Assembly: GCA_963674835.2 (NCBI GenBank)
Contig: CAXXKC010000003.1
Coordinates: 744,001-808,000 of the forward strand
From: G963674835 sp963674835
GTDB lineage: Bacteria; Planctomycetota; Planctomycetia; Pirellulales; Thermoguttaceae
Direction: 5' to 3'
Length of the DNA: 64,000 bases
Part shown: positions 54,067 through 63,076 of the stretch, in pieces
Layout: each line of letters starts with the position of its first letter
Numbering within the stretch: the first letter of the stretch is position 1
Notes under the pieces: generated by a model
Databases searched by the model: none
The model's input: only the letters and a program-made list of their open reading frames with translations
What the model was told of the DNA's origin: nothing
Program-made: the position numbers and the translations under genes

Positions 54067-54720
54067 ATGGGGCGACGAGCGCTTCGCAAGATCCATCCCG
54101 AGTTCGATCTCTCCCGGCACCTGAGATCGGCTGACGAGCTGCCCGACCCTTGGGACCCCCAACAGCTCTTCCGACGCCTGGCTCCCTTGGAAGTCGAGGT
54201 CGGCACCGGCAAGGGGCTCTTCCTCCGCGCCGCCGCTGCCGCCCACCCCAACCACGACTACCTCGGCATCGAAGTCGCCCAGAAATACGCTCGCTTCGCC
54301 GCGGCCGGCTTGGCCAAACGCAACCTGTCCAATGCCCTCGTTGTCGTCGGCGATGCCGTGGCGCTCTTCCAGAACCTCCTGCCCGACGCTTCCGTTGCCG
54401 CCGTCCACGTCTACTTTCCCGACCCCTGGTGGAAGGCTCGCCACAAGAAGCGCCGCGTCATGCGCGAGGCCTTCCTCCATCACGTCCAACGCGTGCTCAC
54501 CGACGACGGTTTGCTCCACTTCTGGACCGACGTCGAAGAGTACTTCCAGACCGGCCTGGACCTCGTGGCCGCACACACCACGCTCTCCGGCCCCTTGGAA
54601 GTCCCCGAATCGCCCGCCGAGCACGACCTCGACTACCGCACCCACTTCGAGCGCCGCACCCGCCTTCACGGCCAACGCGTCTATCGGGCCGAGTTTCGCA
54701 AGCCCCGCGCCGACGCCTGA
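54067..54720 (+). CDS. trmB: tRNA (guanine-N7-)-methyltransferase
   Basis: A 217-residue SAM enzyme. VEVGTGKGLFLRAAA is the SAM motif, LGIEVAQKYARFAA follows, and VYFPDPWWKARHKKRRVM is the TrmB signature with the catalytic Asp; the final TRLHGQRVYRAEF is the typical end. It makes m7G46 in tRNA. It is 27 bp after the FabZ-like gene in the same direction, so both are probably on one transcript, though they share no pathway. Confidence 0.95.
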   Translation: MGRRALRKIHPEFDLSRHLRSADELPDPWDPQQLFRRLAPLEVEVGTGKGLFLRAAAAAHPNHDYLGIEVAQKYARFAAAGLAKRNLSNALVVVGDAVALFQNLLPDASVAAVHVYFPDPWWKARHKKRRVMREAFLHHVQRVLTDDGLLHFWTDVEEYFQTGLDLVAAHTTLSGPLEVPESPAEHDLDYRTHFERRTRLHGQRVYRAEFRKPRADA

Positions 54721-54903
54721 GCCGCCCGTCCGCTACGGCACATTCTGCGCCTCCAGTCGGCAAGAATCGCCGATATCTCCCAGGCTCGCCCAAGCCTCCC
54801 TCGTCCACCCCGTAGCGCCAACTCCCTGCCGCTCAATCGCTTAGCAAATACCCCGCCATCCCCAACACCTTTGGCGCGCCCCTTGCAAATCCCAATCCCA
54901 ACT

Positions 54904-54929
54904 CCCCTCGCCCACTCGCGGGAGAGGGG
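54904..54929. terminator. C-rich hairpin after trmB
   Basis: CCCCTCGCCC and CGCGGGAGAGGGG can form a stem with a small mismatch, then CCGGAGGTGAGGG follows. It belongs with the hairpins at 23714 and 24392. Confidence 0.6.
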
Positions 54930-55006
54930 CCGGAGGTGAGGGCACGCACCATTCCGTCCAGGTCCCCAACTCCCAAACCAACCCTACACCATAACCACCC
55001 ATGTAG

Positions 55007-55026
55007 CACAGCCGCCCCCGCCTGTG
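55007..55026. repeat. CACAGCC hairpin repeat, changed copy
   Basis: CACAGCC, GCCCCC, GCCTGTG: the right arm has the second and third bases exchanged relative to the copies at 19578 and 36820. It lies 44 bp before the start of the 55071 gene, in its leader. Confidence 0.6.
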
Positions 55027-55070
55027 CCAAACCACACACACGCACCCACTCGAACCAGGAATCCCCAACC

Positions 55071-55574
55071 ATGCAAATCAGCGGCCTCTACTCCGGCTAC
55101 TCCGATCCAACCACCCTCGAGAAGCTCTTGGAGACCACGAGCTCCACCAGCACAAGCCAAACCGACAAATCGACCAGCACGTCGGCCACAACGCAGCCCT
55201 CCACCGAGACCATCCGCACCATCGTCAACAAATACGACCTGAAGAACATGACGCCGCAGCAGTTCTCCGAGATGCTCCAGGAACTCCACGACGCCGGCGC
55301 CTTGACCGACCAGCAACTGCAAGAAGTCTCCACGATCCGCACCGACCTCGATCTCCAGGGCGTCGACTCCGACGAGCCGATCGATCTACTCGAATACTAC
55401 AGCACCCGCTTGGAAGATCTGCAAAAGAAGCTCCAGGACGCCTACGACGGTTCGTCCGAGCAGTCGCCGCAGCCCGAGTCGCTCCAGACGGTCACCCGTT
55501 GGCTCGCCTGGCTCCAGAAGATCGCCACGGTCCAGTCGTCGCCCGAAGCGCTCACCGTCGACACACTGGCATAG
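55071..55574 (+). CDS. Small hypothetical protein, Ser/Thr-rich N-terminus
   Basis: A 167-residue protein with AGGA 13 bases before the ATG. MQISGLYSGYSDPTTLEKLL leads into a Ser/Thr/Gln-rich linker (about 22-46). The rest is helical with repeated Leu-Gln (LQELHDAGALTDQQLQEVST, LEDLQKKLQDAY). There is no signal peptide or membrane segment. It could be an export-apparatus-related or flagellar hook-length type protein (the MQISG start and EF-hand-like region recall those), but the evidence is thin. Divergent relation to neighbours: converges with purF. Confidence 0.6.
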   Translation: MQISGLYSGYSDPTTLEKLLETTSSTSTSQTDKSTSTSATTQPSTETIRTIVNKYDLKNMTPQQFSEMLQELHDAGALTDQQLQEVSTIRTDLDLQGVDSDEPIDLLEYYSTRLEDLQKKLQDAYDGSSEQSPQPESLQTVTRWLAWLQKIATVQSSPEALTVDTLA

Positions 55575-55586
55575 CAAACGGCAGCC

Positions 55587-57170
55587 CTATGGATTGCCGA
55601 CGATGGCCGACGTCTCGTACGTCCGGCCGCAGACCCCCTGCCGATGGTTCTCGTGGGCCTTCTCGGCCAGCTTCTGGCCGTAAACCGTCGGATACTCGCC
55701 CGTAATACAAGCCCGGCAGAGCTGGCCCGCATCCAACCCGATCGCGCGCGCCACCGACTCCACCGACAGATACCGCAGCGAGTCGGCCCCCAGTCGCGCC
55801 GCCATCGTCGCCTCAACCGCCTCGGTCAACGGCCCCCCCTCGAGGAAATCCGGCGCGAACAGCTCGCCGATCGTCGACATGTCGATCCCGTAGAAGCAGG
55901 GCGAGATGATCGGTGGGCACGCCACGCGCACGTGAACCTCCCGCGCCAACCCTTGCGTGCGGATGCGCTCCAGCAGCACCTGCATCGTCGTCGCCCGTAC
56001 GATCGAGTCCTCGACCAGCACCACCCGCTTTCCCTCCAGCACTTGGCGCAGCGGCGTATACTTCATCCGCGCCTTCTGCGCGCGGCTGCCACTCCCCTCG
56101 ATGAACGTGCGACCCGTGTACCGGTTCCGAATCAAGCCCTCCAAACACGGCACACGAAGCTTGTACGCCATCGCGTCGGCCGACGCCTTGCTCGTATCCG
56201 GCACCGGCACGACGATCGTCTCGTCGTCGACCGGAATGGTCTCGCGACGCGCCAACTCCTCGCCCAGCGCCTTGCGGGCCATGTACACGCTCCGCCCGTC
56301 TAGCGTGCTCGCCACGTTCGAAAAGTAAATCCACTCGAAAAAACAGTGCGCACACCGTGGACTGGCCGCGAACTGCCGGACCTCCAACCGGTTGTTTTCA
56401 ATGATCACCGCATGCCCCGGCGGCAGCGACTTGATGCTCTCCGGTGCAAACCCGACGTTCAAAAGCGCCACGCTCTCGCTCGCCGCCGCGAACATCGGCC
56501 CCTCGATCGCATAGCTCAGCGGCTTGATGCCCATCGGATCGCGAGCCACCACCATGTCGCCCAGGGCATCCATGAACACCAGGCTGTATGCACCGTCGAA
56601 CATCCCGGCAATCTCTTCCAGCACCGTAAGCAGCGCCGGCTGTTGCTCGTGCGACAGCGCGCGGCTCAACGCGTGCATCATAATCTCGGTGTCCGTCTCC
56701 CGGGCAAGATAATTGTCGTCGTCGGCCAGCAGCGCCGTCCGCAACTCCTCGTAATTGGCCAACTGCCCGTTGAACGCGAAGCTGAACCACTTGTGCTTCC
56801 GTATGTGATGCCGCTCGAACGGCTGCGCGTAGCTCCGGTCCTCCTGGCCGCACGTCGCATATCGCACATGCCCGATTCCGGCCACCCCACAGTATTCCCG
56901 CATCAGGTTGTCGTACTTGCCCCGATGGTTCAGGCGGAACACCTCCGTCACCGACCCCACGTCCTTGTACGTGTCGATCAACTGCTTGCGGTGCGGATTG
57001 TACGTCGTGATCCCCGCCGCCAACTGACCCCGGTTCTGAATATCCAGAAGCATCCGCGGCAGTAGCCGCGAGGCCTGTTCGGTTCCCTGGACGGGGCAAA
57101 GTGGGCTTACCCCCCGTCCCGGCAGGTGATACAAGGCCGCAATACCGCACTCGTCGCGGATCTCACTCAT
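55587..57170 (-). CDS. purF: Amidophosphoribosyltransferase
   Basis: A 527-residue enzyme starting at the ATG giving MSEIRDECGIAAL, so the glutamine-amidase cysteine is Cys8 after a short propeptide. The N-terminal Ntn domain has GIGHVRYATCG and FAFNGQLANY; the PRPP motif is VVLVEDSIVRATTM at about 375. LFAPDFLEGG and CRACITGEYPT are typical of the end. It makes phosphoribosylamine, the first committed step of purine synthesis. The gene is alone, facing proB; purB is elsewhere in the window. Confidence 0.95.
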   Translation of the reverse strand: MSEIRDECGIAALYHLPGRGVSPLCPVQGTEQASRLLPRMLLDIQNRGQLAAGITTYNPHRKQLIDTYKDVGSVTEVFRLNHRGKYDNLMREYCGVAGIGHVRYATCGQEDRSYAQPFERHHIRKHKWFSFAFNGQLANYEELRTALLADDDNYLARETDTEIMMHALSRALSHEQQPALLTVLEEIAGMFDGAYSLVFMDALGDMVVARDPMGIKPLSYAIEGPMFAAASESVALLNVGFAPESIKSLPPGHAVIIENNRLEVRQFAASPRCAHCFFEWIYFSNVASTLDGRSVYMARKALGEELARRETIPVDDETIVVPVPDTSKASADAMAYKLRVPCLEGLIRNRYTGRTFIEGSGSRAQKARMKYTPLRQVLEGKRVVLVEDSIVRATTMQVLLERIRTQGLAREVHVRVACPPIISPCFYGIDMSTIGELFAPDFLEGGPLTEAVEATMAARLGADSLRYLSVESVARAIGLDAGQLCRACITGEYPTVYGQKLAEKAHENHRQGVCGRTYETSAIVGNP

Positions 57171-57188
57171 CGAAGCAATCCCGGTCAC

Positions 57189-57536
57189 TGGAGATTATCG
57201 CCCGCCTGCCGTGCCCAATACACCTCCGGCCGCTCCGCAGCACACTGCAATGCCTCAGGCACGAATCAACAGATGCTTGCACTATTCTAGCGCCGCTGAA
57301 ACGATCCCACAATGGACCAGACGGGTGGACCTGCCGCAGCACTTCCCGCCGACCCCCGCAGGCACCACTCATGTCGCCTGCCTTCCGGTCCGATCCTAAG
57401 GACAGTATCTTAGGTAGGATTCCCCTTGTGGTTTCGCCGGCGACCACGCGCCAGGGCCCGTATCGCACACGAACTGCCCCCCTGAACGCGCAGTCCAGCG
57501 AGATCGTTTCGGAGATTCACAAGATCTGGTTCGGCC
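57189..57536. other. Divergent intergenic region, no gene seen
   Basis: About 350 bp between purF and proB. The short inverted word CCTAAGGACAGTATCTTAGG (57396-57415) is an imperfect palindrome and might be an operator or terminator. No purine-riboswitch-like fold was recognised. Open frames crossing it are shadows. Confidence 0.45.
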
Positions 57537-58676
57537 ATGACTGATCTCTTGCGCCAGGAAATCGCCACTGCGGCCACCACCATCGTGGTCAAAGTCGGCA
57601 CCCGCGTCCTCACCCGGCCCGACGGCCGGCTTAACGAGCAGCGCATCGCCCAACTAGCCGAAGAGCTGAACGACGTGATCGCGTCCGGTCGCCACGTCGC
57701 TCTGGTCAGCTCAGGTGCCGTGGGAGCCGGAATGGGCCGTTTGGGCCGCACACGCCGCCCCACCGATCTCGCCCAGCTCCAGGCGGTCGCCGCCGTCGGC
57801 CAGAGCCTCTTGGTCGAAGCCTACGAACGCAGCCTGCGGCAATTCGGCTATCACGCCGCCCAAATCCTCCTCACCGCCGACGACCTCGAAAACCGCACCA
57901 GCTACCTCAACGCCCGCAATACCATCCTCACCCTCTTCGATCTCGGCGCCGTGCCGATCATCAACGAAAACGACACCATCTCCGTCGACGAGCTCAACAC
58001 CACCTTCGGCGACAACGATCGACTGGCCGCTATCGTCACCAACCTCATTCAAGCGCCGCTCTTGGTCCTCCTCACCGATATCGACGGCCTCTACGACGGC
58101 GATCCCAGCGACCCCGCCAGCCAGATCGTCCCCACCGTCCCGCACCTCGATCAATCCACCTTCGATCTGGTCCGCGATCGCCTCACAGGCATGAGCAAAG
58201 GCGGCATGGCCAGCAAACTCCGCGCCGCCCAGCAGGCCACCGTCGCCGGCGAAAACGTCATCATCGCCAGCGGGCGCCAGCCCGGCACCCTCCGCAAGAT
58301 CCTTGCCGCCGAGCCCATCGGTACGCTCGTGCTGGCCCAGGGAAGCGTTCTGGCCGCCCGCAAACGCTGGATCGGTCTGACCGTCCAGCCCCGCGGCTTC
58401 CTCGTGTTGGACGACGGTGCCCAGGCCGCCGTCGAGCACCAAGGCCGCAGCCTCTTGGCCATTGGCATCGTCAAAGTTGTCGGCCGTTTCAACAAGGGCG
58501 ACGTCGTCGGCCTCCGCGACATCCGCGGCCGCGAATTCGCTCGTGGCCTGACCAACTACACCTCCGACGACATCCAGCGCGCCCGCGGCCTCAAGACCCA
58601 CGAAATCGCCAACGTCCTCGGCCACTGCCCCTACGACGAGGTCATCCACCGCAACAACCTCGTCCTCACCCTCTGA
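57537..58676 (+). CDS. proB: Glutamate 5-kinase
   Basis: A 379-residue enzyme with kinase domain and C-terminal PUA domain. VVKVGTRVLTRPDG starts the phosphate-binding region, VSSGAVGAGMGRLG follows, INENDTISVDELNTTFGDND carries substrate Asp/Asn, and LTDIDGLYDGDP and GTGGMxTK-like GMSKGGMASKLRAAQQA close the site. The PUA part begins near 275 (LAAEPIGTLVLAQGS). It phosphorylates glutamate for proline synthesis. No proA is next to it. No clear ribosome site. Confidence 0.95.
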   Translation: MTDLLRQEIATAATTIVVKVGTRVLTRPDGRLNEQRIAQLAEELNDVIASGRHVALVSSGAVGAGMGRLGRTRRPTDLAQLQAVAAVGQSLLVEAYERSLRQFGYHAAQILLTADDLENRTSYLNARNTILTLFDLGAVPIINENDTISVDELNTTFGDNDRLAAIVTNLIQAPLLVLLTDIDGLYDGDPSDPASQIVPTVPHLDQSTFDLVRDRLTGMSKGGMASKLRAAQQATVAGENVIIASGRQPGTLRKILAAEPIGTLVLAQGSVLAARKRWIGLTVQPRGFLVLDDGAQAAVEHQGRSLLAIGIVKVVGRFNKGDVVGLRDIRGREFARGLTNYTSDDIQRARGLKTHEIANVLGHCPYDEVIHRNNLVLTL

Positions 58677-58790
58677 CCTTGCGACACGGCCCGGACGAGG
58701 ATAGACAGAAGCCGCACACGGGCCGCTCGTTGGCAACCTACGGGCGACAGATGAGAATCTCCTCACACCGAGTTCGGACAGAAACACTTG

Positions 58791-58880
58791 CGCGCATTCG
58801 GTGCAAATGCACCGTGTAGTCCGCTTTCAAAACCGCAGAAACACGCCGCCGCGAAAGCGACAGTTAGGTGCGACTCGCAC
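58791..58880. repeat. Copy of the dispersed repeat in front of the GNAT gene
   Basis: GCGCGCATTCGG starts it, then TCAAAACCGCAGAAACACGC, CGCCGCGAAAGCGACAGTTA and an end GTGCGACTCGCAC. It runs to one base before the GNAT start codon, so the palindrome is in the leader. Confidence 0.8.
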
Positions 58881-58881
58881 A

Positions 58882-59379
58882 ATGATTCGACCAATGACGC
58901 TACAAGATGTTGCGCGAGTGGGTGAGATTTGGCTGGAGGCTTCCATCAAATCACACGATTTTGTGCCCGCCGACTTCTGGCGCGACAATCACAAGACGAT
59001 GGTCGAAGAGCTTCTGCCCCAGGCCGAAGGCTATGTTCATGTGGACGCAGCGCGGATCGACGGCTTCCTGACAGTGGCCGGCGATTTCATTCACTGCCTG
59101 TTCGTCGAGCCGCAAAGCCAGCGCCATGGCATAGGCGCGTCACTACTCCGTCACCTGAAGCAATCGCGTCAAACGCTGCGGTTGCACGTCTACCAGCAGA
59201 ATCGCGATGCCACACGATTCTACGTATCCCACGGATTCATCATCACGGGTGAAGCAACCTGTCAGCATTCGGGATGTGCAGAATTCAAGATGCAGTGGAG
59301 CAAAGAGCCCGGACAATTGCACGCAGAACCGACTTTACAAGCCGTGCGAAACGTGGCCTCCGAACCGCCCGATACATGA
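58882..59379 (+). CDS. GNAT-family acetyltransferase
   Basis: A 165-residue protein; the ATG giving MIRPMTLQDV is the natural GNAT start, and the upstream frame lies in the repeat. VGEIWLEAS, FLTVAGDFIHCLFVEPQSQRHG (split: FIHCLFVEPQSQRHG and IGASLLRHLKQ bind acetyl-CoA) and LHVYQQNRDATRFYVSHGFI are family marks. It probably acetylates a small molecule or protein amine. The start has no classical ribosome site; the repeat's right end sits there. Confidence 0.85.
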   Translation: MIRPMTLQDVARVGEIWLEASIKSHDFVPADFWRDNHKTMVEELLPQAEGYVHVDAARIDGFLTVAGDFIHCLFVEPQSQRHGIGASLLRHLKQSRQTLRLHVYQQNRDATRFYVSHGFIITGEATCQHSGCAEFKMQWSKEPGQLHAEPTLQAVRNVASEPPDT

Positions 59380-59428
59380 CATTCGCCCGATTTTGGCTCT
59401 CATCAACTACGACAAAGCACGATTGCCC

Positions 59429-59457
59429 TTGAAACGTATACTGTTCAAGCGTATATT
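59429..59457 (+). promoter_or_regulatory. Sigma-70-type promoter of lexA
   Basis: TTGAAA at 59429-59434 and TATATT at 59452-59457, with exactly 17 bp between. It lies 61 bp upstream of the lexA start codon. It is the clearest vegetative promoter in the window. Confidence 0.8.
59437..59455. promoter_or_regulatory. Candidate LexA operator in the lexA promoter
   Basis: TATAC and GTATA are perfect inverted repeats around the nine bases TGTTCAAGC, placed in the spacer and -10 region. The word TGTTCAAGCG is repeated with one change (TGTTCAGGCG) at 59465-59474. Autoregulation by LexA would be normal, but the site differs from the E. coli and Bacillus boxes, so binding is inferred. Confidence 0.5.
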
Positions 59458-59517
59458 GCACAGTTGTTCAGGCGACGATTGCAGCCGGACCAGTAACACA
59501 TTCGAGGGGGTGTGCCC

Positions 59518-60126
59518 ATGGAGGCTTCCGAGCATCTGACCGAGCGCCAACAGGCCGTCTACCATTTTATTCGCGAGAAGATCCGCAGCCGCGGCTACGG
59601 ACCCACCGTCCGCGAAATCGGTATCCAGTTCGACATCCGTTCGCCCAACGGCGTCATGTGCCACCTTAAGGCCCTCGAGAAGAAAGGGCTCATCGTTCGC
59701 GAGCCCAAGATGTCCCGCGCCATCGAGTTGGCGACCGAGCCGGCCGACGAGCGTGGCCTGCCGCTGGCCGGGCGCATCGCCGCCGGCGTCTTGCACGAGG
59801 CCATCGAACAACACGAACGCGTCGATTTCGAGGACCTCTTCAGCAATATCAACAAAGACCTCTTCGTCCTCCGCGTCAGCGGCGACTCGATGATCGAAGA
59901 CCAGATCGCCGATGGCGACTACGTCGTCGTCCGCAAGCAAAAGACGGCCCGCAAGGGCCAGATCGTCGTCGCGCTCACCGATGAGAACGAGGCCACCCTC
60001 AAACGCTGGTACCCCGAGAAGAACCGCATCCGCCTCGAACCGGCCAACGCCTCGATGGCCCCCATCTACGTCAAAGATGCCAAAGTTCTCGGCATCCTCG
60101 TCGGCGTCGTCCGCCAGGTGAACTAA
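59518..60126 (+). CDS. lexA: LexA repressor
   Basis: A 202-residue repressor-protease of usual length. The ATG at 59518 follows GAGGGGG by 7 bases; a GTG two codons earlier is less well placed. The N-terminal winged helix has RQQAVYHFIREKIRSRG and TVREIGIQFDI, the recognition helix RSPNGVMCHLKALEKKG. The self-cleavage site is Ala89-Gly90 (RIAAGVL). Ser124 (VSGDSMIED) and Lys162 (ATLKRWY) form the catalytic dyad. It represses SOS DNA-repair genes until RecA triggers cleavage. A hairpin follows the gene. Confidence 0.95.
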   Translation: MEASEHLTERQQAVYHFIREKIRSRGYGPTVREIGIQFDIRSPNGVMCHLKALEKKGLIVREPKMSRAIELATEPADERGLPLAGRIAAGVLHEAIEQHERVDFEDLFSNINKDLFVLRVSGDSMIEDQIADGDYVVVRKQKTARKGQIVVALTDENEATLKRWYPEKNRIRLEPANASMAPIYVKDAKVLGILVGVVRQVN

Positions 60127-60163
60127 TCAGCTCGCCCGCCGGCGACCGTTCCCGCTGCCGAGC

Positions 60164-60187
60164 GGCCAGGTCGCCAGCCACCTGGCC
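60164..60187 (+). terminator. Hairpin after lexA
   Basis: GGCCAGGT and ACCTGGCC form a perfect 8-bp stem with loop CGCCAGCC, 37 bp after the lexA stop, followed by CAAAACG. There is no T-run, so it is a possible terminator only. Confidence 0.55.
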
Positions 60188-60525
60188 CAAAACGCATATC
60201 TGTCATCCCCGGCACATCCGTGCGCCATGGCCCTCTCCGTGGCCTCCCGCGTCCCTCGTCACACCAAGGGTGAGCCACCCCAGCCACCCGTCCAGAACAG
60301 GGCACTCGCCGCCAGGGCTTTCCCGCGCCCGGACGCCTCTTCCGGCCCTATCCTGCCTGTCCGGTGACCTATCGTTCGGTATAGGCCCAATGCCCGGTCC
60401 GTTGCTGCCCGTGCCGCAGCCGACCTCGGGGCTCCATAGGGCCCGACACGGCCAATTCACTCCGCCCCTCGACGGGCCGTAGACCCCGGCCGCTGCCGAA
60501 CCACCTCTCCAGCGAGGAACAAACC
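60188..60525. other. Intergenic region, no gene seen
   Basis: 338 bp between the lexA hairpin and the amidase gene. Short frames on both strands have no ribosome site. GGTGACCTATCGTTCGGTAT near 60361 is the least GC-rich piece. A ribosome site GCGAGGAA precedes the next start. Confidence 0.45.
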
Positions 60526-61623
60526 ATGTTCGCAAGAATCTGCTCCGCCGCGTTGGCCGTCCTGCTCGCCGCATCCCTGCCAACGCAGCACGCCGCAGCC
60601 TGTACCGGAATCATGCTCCGAGCCAGGGACGGATCCATCGTCCACGGTCGCACGGTCGAATTCGCCACCCCCATCGACACCACGATCGCCGTCGTTCCGC
60701 GAGGCTACGGCTTCGTCGGTCAAACGCCCAAAGGTGACGGCCTCAAGTACACGTCCAAGTATGCGTGTGTCGGCATCATCACCTTCACCGACGTCAAGAT
60801 CCTCGACGGCGTGAACGAAGCAGGCTTGTCGGTCGGATCCTTCTTCTTCCCCGGCTTCGCCGACTACGCGCCCGTCACCGCAGAGAACCAATCCAAGGGC
60901 ATTTCCCCCGCCGACTTCCCCAACTGGATCCTCACCCAGTTCGCCACCGTCGACGAAGCCCGTCAGGCGATCCAGAGCGGCGCTGTCGTCGTCACGCCCA
61001 CGGTCATCCAGAACTGGGGCCCGCAGTCGCCCCCCTTCCACTACATCGTCTACGACAAGACCGGCGCATGCATCGTCGTAGAACCGACCGGTGGTCGGCT
61101 GGTCATCTTCGACAATCCCCTCGGCGCCTTCACCAATTCGCCGACATTCGATTGGCACGTGACCAACCTGCGCAACTACATCGCGCTCAACCCGCGCAAT
61201 GCCTCGCCTATCGAGATCGACGGCCTGACGCTTTCGCAACTCGGCGAAGGCAGCGGGATGCTCGCCCTGCCAGGCGATTTCACGCCACCCTCCCGATTCA
61301 TCCGCGCCGCCGTCTTCAGCGCCACGGCCATTGCGTCCGACACCAGCGTCAAGGCCGTTGAGCAGGTCTTCCACATCCTCAACAACTTCGACATCCCCGT
61401 CGGCGCCGTGCGCGACGAGAGCCAGGGCGTCATGCACACCGATTACACCATGCTCACAGTTGCACGCGACCCCAGCAATCTACACTACTACTACAAGTCG
61501 TACGACGACCAGACGCTGCGGATGTTCGACCTGAAGCAGTTCGACCCAGACGCCAAAACGATCAAGATGCTCAGCACGAAGAGCCAGCAGCCGATCGTCG
61601 ACATGTCCGACAAAGCCCACTGA
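60526..61623 (+). CDS. Exported choloylglycine-hydrolase-family (linear amide) hydrolase
   Basis: A 365-residue protein with a signal peptide that ends AAA-CTGIML, so Cys26 becomes the N-terminal nucleophile of the mature Ntn hydrolase. Further family marks: ARDGSIVHGRTVEF with the Arg, DGVNEAGLSVG, VYDKTGACIVVEP, FDNPLGAFTNSPTFDWHVTN and PSRFIRAAVFS. Family members include penicillin V acylase and bile-salt hydrolase and cut linear amides such as acyl-amino acids or signal lactones. The natural substrate is unknown. It is exported because of the signal peptide. Confidence 0.9.
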   Translation: MFARICSAALAVLLAASLPTQHAAACTGIMLRARDGSIVHGRTVEFATPIDTTIAVVPRGYGFVGQTPKGDGLKYTSKYACVGIITFTDVKILDGVNEAGLSVGSFFFPGFADYAPVTAENQSKGISPADFPNWILTQFATVDEARQAIQSGAVVVTPTVIQNWGPQSPPFHYIVYDKTGACIVVEPTGGRLVIFDNPLGAFTNSPTFDWHVTNLRNYIALNPRNASPIEIDGLTLSQLGEGSGMLALPGDFTPPSRFIRAAVFSATAIASDTSVKAVEQVFHILNNFDIPVGAVRDESQGVMHTDYTMLTVARDPSNLHYYYKSYDDQTLRMFDLKQFDPDAKTIKMLSTKSQQPIVDMSDKAH

Positions 61624-61661
61624 GCGGCCCAAACCGGCCTCACCAGGTCACCCCCGTAGGT

Positions 61662-61677
61662 TTATGCGTCAGCATAA
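61662..61677. terminator. Short hairpin TTATGC-GTCA-GCATAA between convergent genes
   Basis: A perfect 6-bp stem, near-copy of the hairpin at 7394. It lies between the amidase gene and the minus-strand response regulator and could serve both. No T-run. Confidence 0.5.
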
Positions 61678-61707
61678 CACCACCCAGGCCACACCCCGCG
61701 CACGCCA

Positions 61708-63066
61708 TTATGCCGACTTCTCCAGGTTGCTCACCTGGTTTAGCTTGTTGTACAGCGTCTTCAAACTGATCCCCAGTTCCTCGGCCGCCTTGGGCTTGTT
61801 CCCACTGAACCGCTCCAGCGCCTCGAGGATGGCGTCCATCTCGATCTCGCGGAGCGACCGCGACGGCGTCGGCGCAATGCGTTTCCCGGCGAACGGCGAG
61901 GGCTCCCGCTTGTGCGAGAACCGGCTCGGCAGGTGCTCCACTGCGATCGGCAGCTCGTCGCAGAGGATCAGCGCGTGCTCGATCACATTGGCCAGCTCGC
62001 GCACATTCCCAGGCCAGTCGTGCTCAACCAGCAGTGCGAGTGTCTCCGGTGCGAGCACCACGGCGTCGGGCGGGACCTTTCGCAATCGCCCGGCCAGGTG
62101 CCGCGCCAGCAGTTCGATGTCGTCCGTCCGCTCGCGCAGCGGCGGCAACTGAATCTCGAACGTGTTGATCCGGAACCACAGATCCTCACGAAAATCCCCT
62201 TCGCCGACCATCTCGTCCAGGTGCCGATGCGTCGCGCAAATCACCCGCACGTCGCATGTGAACGAGTCGTTCTCGCCCACCCGGCGGATCTCACCGCTCT
62301 CTAGAAACCGCAGCAGCTTGGCCTGCATCGCCTTGGGCAGCTCGCCGATCTCGTCCAGAAACAGCGTCCCGCCGTTGGCCACCTCGAACAACCCCACGCG
62401 GTGCTCTTCGGCCCCGGTGAACGACCCCTTGCGGTGCCCGAACAACTCGCTCTCGATGAGGTTCTCCGGCAGCGCCCCGCAGTTGATCGCCACGAACGGC
62501 ATCTCCGCCCGCGCGCTCTGATCGTGCAGTGCTCGGGCGACCAGTTCCTTGCCCGTGCCCGTCTCGCCCAGGATGAGCACCGTCGAGTTCGTCGGAGCCA
62601 CCTTGGCGATCATCGTTCGCACCATCTCGATCGGCTCGCTCTGGCCCACCAAGTTCGACCGGCCTTCCAGGCGTTCCAGACGCTGCTTCAGCGCGCGGTA
62701 CTTGTTCGTCAACTCGCGCTTCTCGGCCACCCGATGCAGCACCGCCTGCAGCTCCACCAGCTTGCACGGCTTCGTCAGGTAGTCGAACGTGCCGTGCCGC
62801 AGCGCCGCGATCGCCGTCTCCATCGACGACTTGCCCGTCAGGACCACCGCCTCCGTGTCGGGCGAAAGCTCCTTCGCCTTGGCAATCACGTCGATCCCGT
62901 TCAAGCCCGGCATGTCCAAATCGATGAGGATGCAATCGTATGTGTTCCGCTCCAGAGCCGCCACGGCCGTAAGCCCGTCGGGACAGATCGTCACCTCGTG
63001 CCCCATCCGCGGCAGCTCCAATCGCATCAGCTCCTGCAAAGAGCGTTCATCGTCGGCAAACAGCAA
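61708..63066 (-). CDS. Sigma-54-dependent response regulator (NtrC type)
   Basis: A 452-residue regulator as counted from TTG at 63066. The receiver domain has LLFADDERSLQ, DCILIDLDMPGLNG with the phospho-acceptor Asp and VVLTGKSSMETA. The AAA+ domain has GETGTGKELVARALHD (Walker A), GAFTGAEEHRVGLFE (the sigma-54 contact GAFTGA), GTLFLDEIGELP (Walker B) and RFRINTFEIQLPPLRER-type text. A Fis-like HTH (ALERFSGNKPKAAEELGISL) ends it. It activates sigma-54 promoters on phosphorylation by the adjacent kinase. The N-terminus is odd: see findings. Likely true start one or two codons upstream at CTG. Confidence 0.9.
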   Translation of the reverse strand: MLFADDERSLQELMRLELPRMGHEVTICPDGLTAVAALERNTYDCILIDLDMPGLNGIDVIAKAKELSPDTEAVVLTGKSSMETAIAALRHGTFDYLTKPCKLVELQAVLHRVAEKRELTNKYRALKQRLERLEGRSNLVGQSEPIEMVRTMIAKVAPTNSTVLILGETGTGKELVARALHDQSARAEMPFVAINCGALPENLIESELFGHRKGSFTGAEEHRVGLFEVANGGTLFLDEIGELPKAMQAKLLRFLESGEIRRVGENDSFTCDVRVICATHRHLDEMVGEGDFREDLWFRINTFEIQLPPLRERTDDIELLARHLAGRLRKVPPDAVVLAPETLALLVEHDWPGNVRELANVIEHALILCDELPIAVEHLPSRFSHKREPSPFAGKRIAPTPSRSLREIEMDAILEALERFSGNKPKAAEELGISLKTLYNKLNQVSNLEKSA

Positions 63067-63076
63067 CTTCAGTCGG

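Noticed and set aside
59441..59464. An E. coli-type LexA box from CTGT and ACAG upstream of lexA
   Set aside because: The arms are 15 bases apart rather than 8, and the interior is not alternating AT.
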